Of a stretch of 64,000 nt of DNA, positions 60,901-64,000 are shown in pieces. The stretch lies in the NCBI GenBank assembly GCA_009778915.1, contig WRFH01000001.1, forward strand, positions 186,001 to 250,000, given 5' to 3'. The notes under the pieces are model-generated. The model was not told the origin of the DNA. It did no database searches and saw only the letters and a program-made list of their open reading frames with translations. The translations under genes and the position numbers were made by a program. Each line of letters begins with the position of its first letter. Positions within the stretch are counted from its first letter, which is position 1. Source of the stretch: Elusimicrobiota bacterium. Its GTDB lineage: Bacteria; Elusimicrobiota; Elusimicrobia; Elusimicrobiales; Elusimicrobiaceae.

Positions 60901-63900
60901 CGAACAAACCGTAACTCCCGCACCGGAGGAAGTTAAAATGACAAGCTGTAATAATAAATCTGTCGTCATCAGCGGCATAGCCGCCGGCACGCCCGGCAGC
61001 TGGGAAAAAGTTTTCCGGGACGGCGCGCTTGACGAAATTTTGCAGGGCCGCAACTTTATAGAGCCCATACCGGCGGACTGGCAGCAGAAACAGATTGATA
61101 AAAATGTCGAATACGTTATAAAGTCCAAAGACGGCAATCACAGGGTTGAAAAACTGACGGACATTTCCCAGGCCATCAAACTCAGCGCCCGCGCCGGCGC
61201 GTTTGACGTTGAAAAAGAATTCGGCCTGCCGGAAAAATGGGTTGCGTCAATGGACGCTACTTTTAAACTTTCCATAGCCGCCGGCATTTTGGCTCTTAAA
61301 GACGCGGGCATACCTCTTGTGCTTTACTATAAACCGACGACGGCAGGCGGTTATCTGCCGGACCGCTGGGGGCTGCCTGCCGAGATGATTGAAAACACCG
61401 GCATCATTTTTACGTCTGCGTTTCCTAATATCAATTCGATTATTTCCGAAGTATCGCGCTCTTTAAAAAGTTCCCTCGCCGGCAAAAGCAAAGACGACGT
61501 TTATAAATTTTATGAAACTTTAATTTCCAAAATTACGGACCCCGCCTTAAAGAAAGAAATTACGCAGTGGTTCGCCAACACCTACGCGTCGTACGGCGAA
61601 GAAAAAGAAATTTTCGCGCAGGATTTCCTTTTAAAAACAATTCCGATAGCGCACAGCCATATGGCGCAGTGGATAAGAGCCCGCGGCCCGGCGACCATGC
61701 TCTCCGGCGCGTGCGCGTCCACCGCCCAGGCGGTTGCGGTGGCCAGCGATTGGATTAAACTTGGCCGCGCGAAACGCGTTATAGTCATCAGCGCGGACGA
61801 TATCACAAACTCGAATATCCAGGAGTGGCTGATAGCCGCCTTTTTAGCTTCCGGCGCGGCTACGACGGAGGCTGACGTTGCCAAAGCCGCCGTTCCTTTT
61901 GACAAAAGAAGAAACGGCATGATTGTCGGCATGGGCGCTGCGGCGCTTGTGGTTGAAGAGGAGCAGGAAGTTTTTAACCGCGGCATGAAACCGCTTGTCC
62001 GCGTGCTTGAAACGGAAATCAGAAACAGCGGCTTCCACCCGACGAGGCTTGACGTTGCACACGTGGCCGATATTATGAATGAAATGGTCACCCGCGCGGA
62101 GCAGGATTATAATATAAACCGTTCCGATATAGCCAAAAATTTAGTTTTTATTTCGCATGAAACTTATACTCCGGCGCGCGGCGGCAGCGCCAGCGCGGAA
62201 GTGCACGCTTTAAAACGCACCTTCGGGCCGGACGTTGAAAAAGTGATTGTCAGCAACACCAAAGGTTTTACCGGCCACGCTATGGGCGCCGGCATTGAAG
62301 ACGTTATAGCGGTCCGCAGCCTTAACACGGGCATTATTCCGCCGGTGGCCAATTATCAAGAACCTGATCCTGAACTTGCCGGCATAACGCTGAGCAAAGG
62401 CGGCAAATATAATTTTAAATATTCGCTGCGTCTGGGCGCGGGTTTCGGCTCGCAGGTAGGCATGACGCTGATGGAAAAAATCTGGTCAGAAGGCGAACCC
62501 AGAGTTTTTGACGCTGCCAAACACGGCGCGTGGATGCAGAATATTTCCGGCCAGAAAAACCCGCAGCTTGAAATAGTCCAGAATACTTTAAGGATAAAAG
62601 ACAATTTTGTCCCCGGCCAAAAACCGGCGCTTATAATGGAAGGCTCTCAGGCTTTTGTAGATAAAGTGGCAAAACCCGCCGCGCAGCCGGCGGCGCCAGC
62701 GCCTAAGCCCGTTCCCGTGCCAGCCGCTCCCAAACCGGCTGTAGTTGCCGCCGCCAAGAAGCTAGACAGAGCGACAGTCCAGACGGAAATTATTAATTTA
62801 ATATCAGAAAAAACCGGCTACCCGCAGGATATGCTTGAGTTAGATTTAGACATGGAAGCGGACCTGGGCATAGACACGGTAAAACAGGCTGAACTTTTCG
62901 CCGCTATCCGCGAACAATATTCCATACCGCAGGTTGAAGGCTCTGGCATACAATTAAAAGATTATCCGACGATAAATCACGTAATAGGTTTTGTTCTTAA
63001 CGGTCAGTCATCCGTTGCCGCTCCTGCGCCAGCCGCCGTACCCGCTCCGACACCCGCGCCGCAGCCGGTAAAAACCGTTCAGGCATCCGCCGTTCCGACG
63101 GCAAAACTTGATAAAGCCGCTGTAACAAAAGAAATCGTCAATTTGATTTCAGAAAAAACCGGATATCCGCAGGACATGTTAGAACTTGATTTGGATATGG
63201 AAGCTGACCTGGGCATAGACACGGTAAAACAGGCTGAACTCTTCGCCGCAATCCGCGAAAAATATTCCATTCCGCAGGTTGAAGGTACCGGCATACAATT
63301 AAAAGATTATCCGACGATAAACCATGTAATCAGTTTCGTCCTAAACGGCGCGTCAGGCGGCGCGGCACAGAAGACAGTTCCCGCTCCGGCGGCCGCAAAA
63401 CCTGTACAGGCACCCGCACCCCAGCTTAAACCAGCGCCTGCGGCCCCAAAAGCTGATTTAAATGAGTCTCAGGTCACATCTGAAATAGTCAATTTGATTT
63501 CAGAAAAAACAGGTTACCCGCAGGATATGCTTGAGCTTGATTTAGACATGGAAGCGGACCTGGGCATAGACACAGTAAAACAGGCGGAACTTTTCGCCGC
63601 AATCCGCGAAAAATATTCGATACCACAGGTTGAAGGCACTGGTATACAGTTAAAAGATTATCCGACAATCCGCAGCGTAATAGGTTTTGTCATGAACGGC
63701 CAAACGGCCAAACCTGCCGCAGCTGTAGCGTCCGCTCCCGCTGTAACGCCCGCGCCGGTTGCTGCTCCAGTAGTCGCCAAGGCAGTTGCTCCCGCTCCGG
63801 CGGCCAAACCGTCCGGCAAATTTGACGAAGTGCAGGTAACAAAAGAAATAGTCAATTTGATATCAGAAAAAACCGGCTACCCGCAGGACATGCTTGAGTT

Positions 63901-64000
63901 AGATTTGGATATGGAAGCTGACCTGGGCATAGACACGGTAAAACAGGCGGAACTTTTCGCCGCCATCCGCGAAAAATATTCCATTCCGCAGGTAGAAGGC
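57989..64000 (+). CDS. PUFA-synthase-like type I polyketide/fatty-acid megasynthase, N-terminal part
   Basis: 2004 residues in one frame to the window edge, no stop. The start is the ATG at 57989, with AAGGAG 7 nt upstream; the ATG 6 nt earlier is too close to it. Domains: KS with triad C216 (VDAACATS), H350 (EAHGTATV) and H389 (QIGHAKAAAG), about 1-450; AT with FPGQGSQYVDM and S710 (GHSLGEYAA), about 605-930; a second KS-like domain with C1242 (SGACASTAQ), H1390 (SHETYTP, not HGT) and H1430 (FTGHAMGAG), about 970-1530; then at least four ACP-like domains between Ala/Pro linkers. The carrier motif reads LGIDTVKQAE, not LGIDS. KR and DH domains may follow outside. It probably makes a long-chain polyunsaturated or unusual lipid. 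Confidence 0.85.
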   Translation, partial: MSNKNLEPIAIIGIGAIMPEAPDKDIFWQNIINGKNCITEVSKETHWDPALFYSPDHSAPDKTYSKIGGFIRGFKFDSLKYRIPPQVAKQMDMVQCLAVEATAMALKDSGYDAKEFDRTRTAVIIGNAMGGMKGEMSNTRANAPLFNEIIKKTKTFASLTPAQAESLINEIRAGVDEVFLPITEDTMPGELSNVIAGRVANVFNLNGTNFTVDAACATSIAALDQAVNGLRMGNYDMAVCGGVDQMMSPSAYIKFCKIGALSADGSYSFDKRANGFVMAEGAGIVIVKRLSDAVRDGDKIYCVVRAVGASSDGKGKGITAPNPKGQKLAVEKTFEQLDYGYGDIGLIEAHGTATVVGDAVEVTALNECFGSNAAHASIGLGSIKSQIGHAKAAAGAASLIKTALALYNKVLPPSINFVEPNPRIDWANSPFRVITKTEPWNADKIRRANISSFGFGGTNFHVALEEMHPGLTVKKEVKTAACSMPSAAPVKETLMNTRYELLVEGDKLQGEMLTFSGATKQELINELQRAVKESHSNPLYIPQTAYKNHLAPQKHYAVVINVENAGKFKEKIEFFIKISSTMDVWTQDSLHLKMKGIYPFNPSKHTPKVCFMFPGQGSQYVDMMKDLSSKYKVVKDTFDEADKILKSLIDTTLTEVIWSKPGESKEDYARREEAIKQTQMTQPAVMTADVAMMRLLSSFGIKPEVVMGHSLGEYAAAVGAGIFDFENGLRSVTTRAKSMANIKVEDPGAMASISAPVETVEPELNKISGYIAIANKNCPSQTVIAGEKKSINEAVKMFTDMGIQSVLVPVSAAFHSQIIKPAEASYREFLNTLTVGVPRIPITSNVTADFYPSDPEKIKDLLVEQLVSSVEWIEQLKRTYDSGVRLFVECGPKRVLSAFAASTLDDKKDIKVLASNHPKKGGISEFNDLLANLTASGIPLDWGGTDLNDAGDILNPAYRTWALGGKAESSAEQTVTPAPEEVKMTSCNNKSVVISGIAAGTPGSWEKVFRDGALDEILQGRNFIEPIPADWQQKQIDKNVEYVIKSKDGNHRVEKLTDISQAIKLSARAGAFDVEKEFGLPEKWVASMDATFKLSIAAGILALKDAGIPLVLYYKPTTAGGYLPDRWGLPAEMIENTGIIFTSAFPNINSIISEVSRSLKSSLAGKSKDDVYKFYETLISKITDPALKKEITQWFANTYASYGEEKEIFAQDFLLKTIPIAHSHMAQWIRARGPATMLSGACASTAQAVAVASDWIKLGRAKRVIVISADDITNSNIQEWLIAAFLASGAATTEADVAKAAVPFDKRRNGMIVGMGAAALVVEEEQEVFNRGMKPLVRVLETEIRNSGFHPTRLDVAHVADIMNEMVTRAEQDYNINRSDIAKNLVFISHETYTPARGGSASAEVHALKRTFGPDVEKVIVSNTKGFTGHAMGAGIEDVIAVRSLNTGIIPPVANYQEPDPELAGITLSKGGKYNFKYSLRLGAGFGSQVGMTLMEKIWSEGEPRVFDAAKHGAWMQNISGQKNPQLEIVQNTLRIKDNFVPGQKPALIMEGSQAFVDKVAKPAAQPAAPAPKPVPVPAAPKPAVVAAAKKLDRATVQTEIINLISEKTGYPQDMLELDLDMEADLGIDTVKQAELFAAIREQYSIPQVEGSGIQLKDYPTINHVIGFVLNGQSSVAAPAPAAVPAPTPAPQPVKTVQASAVPTAKLDKAAVTKEIVNLISEKTGYPQDMLELDLDMEADLGIDTVKQAELFAAIREKYSIPQVEGTGIQLKDYPTINHVISFVLNGASGGAAQKTVPAPAAAKPVQAPAPQLKPAPAAPKADLNESQVTSEIVNLISEKTGYPQDMLELDLDMEADLGIDTVKQAELFAAIREKYSIPQVEGTGIQLKDYPTIRSVIGFVMNGQTAKPAAAVASAPAVTPAPVAAPVVAKAVAPAPAAKPSGKFDEVQVTKEIVNLISEKTGYPQDMLELDLDMEADLGIDTVKQAELFAAIREKYSIPQVEG
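62776..64000 (+). repeat. Tandem ACP-like repeats, at least four
   Basis: Carrier motifs (codon for the Thr) at 62876, 63221, 63572 and 63935; periods of 345, 351 and 363 bases. The core INLISEKTGYPQDMLELDLD is identical or nearly so in each copy, while the Ala/Pro linkers differ. The fourth copy is cut by the window end. Confidence 0.9.

Noticed and set aside
57989-64000. Modular antibiotic-type polyketide synthase
   Set aside because: The visible order (single AT, KS-like second domain, tandem carrier array with PUFA-type motifs) fits an iterative lipid synthase better; only the missing downstream part can settle it.

Overview
The window looks like chromosome from an anaerobic, Gram-negative-type bacterium. 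It encodes an outer-membrane beta-barrel, Pal/OmpA-like and other lipoproteins, a LolC/E permease and many exported proteins. Anaerobic life is suggested by an oxygen-sensitive class III ribonucleotide reductase and a Re-type citrate synthase branch ending at 2-oxoglutarate. My best guess is a member of the Elusimicrobiota. That rests on remembered gene content (pilin-like genes, Re-citrate synthase, a PUFA-synthase-like megaenzyme) and not on a database search, so treat it as moderate to low confidence. Base composition is even and coding density is high. I see no prophage, integrase, IS transposase or CRISPR array.

Layout. 1-3.2 kb: the end of rimO, then leftward envelope genes and a cobalamin adenosyltransferase-like gene. 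3.2-6.1 kb: a tightly overlapping operon (Nfu-type Fe-S protein, PHP phosphatase, glycerophosphodiesterase, LolC/E permease). 6.2-13.2 kb: a repeat, a three-gene phosphorelay (sensor kinase, receiver-kinase hybrid, NarL-type regulator), Tad/pilin-like genes and an M29 aminopeptidase. 13.2-16.7 kb: anaerobic RNR genes in which the glycyl-radical tail is a separate 64-residue protein. 16.7-18.3 kb: a tandemly duplicated exported-protein unit. 18.3-21.3 kb: greA with a probable leader attenuator, radA and an RDD membrane protein. 21.3-27.3 kb: a MATE exporter, then Re-citrate synthase, two-subunit aconitase-like enzyme and isocitrate dehydrogenase, the carbon route to glutamate. 27.8 kb: tRNA-Ala. 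28-38 kb: EamA transporter, IspH fused to a membrane domain, pfk, rlmB, smc, a phosphoesterase and an MFS exporter. 38-41.3 kb: two related exported proteins with sorting-signal-like C-termini. 41.4-45.4 kb: the conserved rpsU-dnaG-rpoD operon, interrupted by a 194-bp inverted-repeat element. 45.4-47.4 kb: HIT protein, YgjP-like metallopeptidase, esterase-like protein. 47.4-47.7 kb: a cluster of DnaA-box-like sites, a candidate oriC. 47.7-57.8 kb: Pal-like lipoprotein, MscS channel, plsY, gpsA, HU, ACT protein, unknown membrane protein, trypsin-like protease, APC transporter and EIIA. 58.0 kb to the end: a very large PUFA/polyketide-type synthase (KS-AT-KS-like-ACPn) that runs off the window.

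Strongest leads: (i) the split class III RNR; (ii) a conserved dyad abutting the -35 box of three exported-protein genes; (iii) the megasynthase, whose four visible carrier domains have Thr where the phosphopantetheine Ser should be; (iv) a recurring TATAAT + 6 nt + ATG arrangement without a Shine-Dalgarno, implying leaderless mRNAs; (v) the candidate oriC; (vi) the foldback element between dnaG and rpoD. Three dispersed palindromic repeat families also occur; one copy supplies the radA stop codon.
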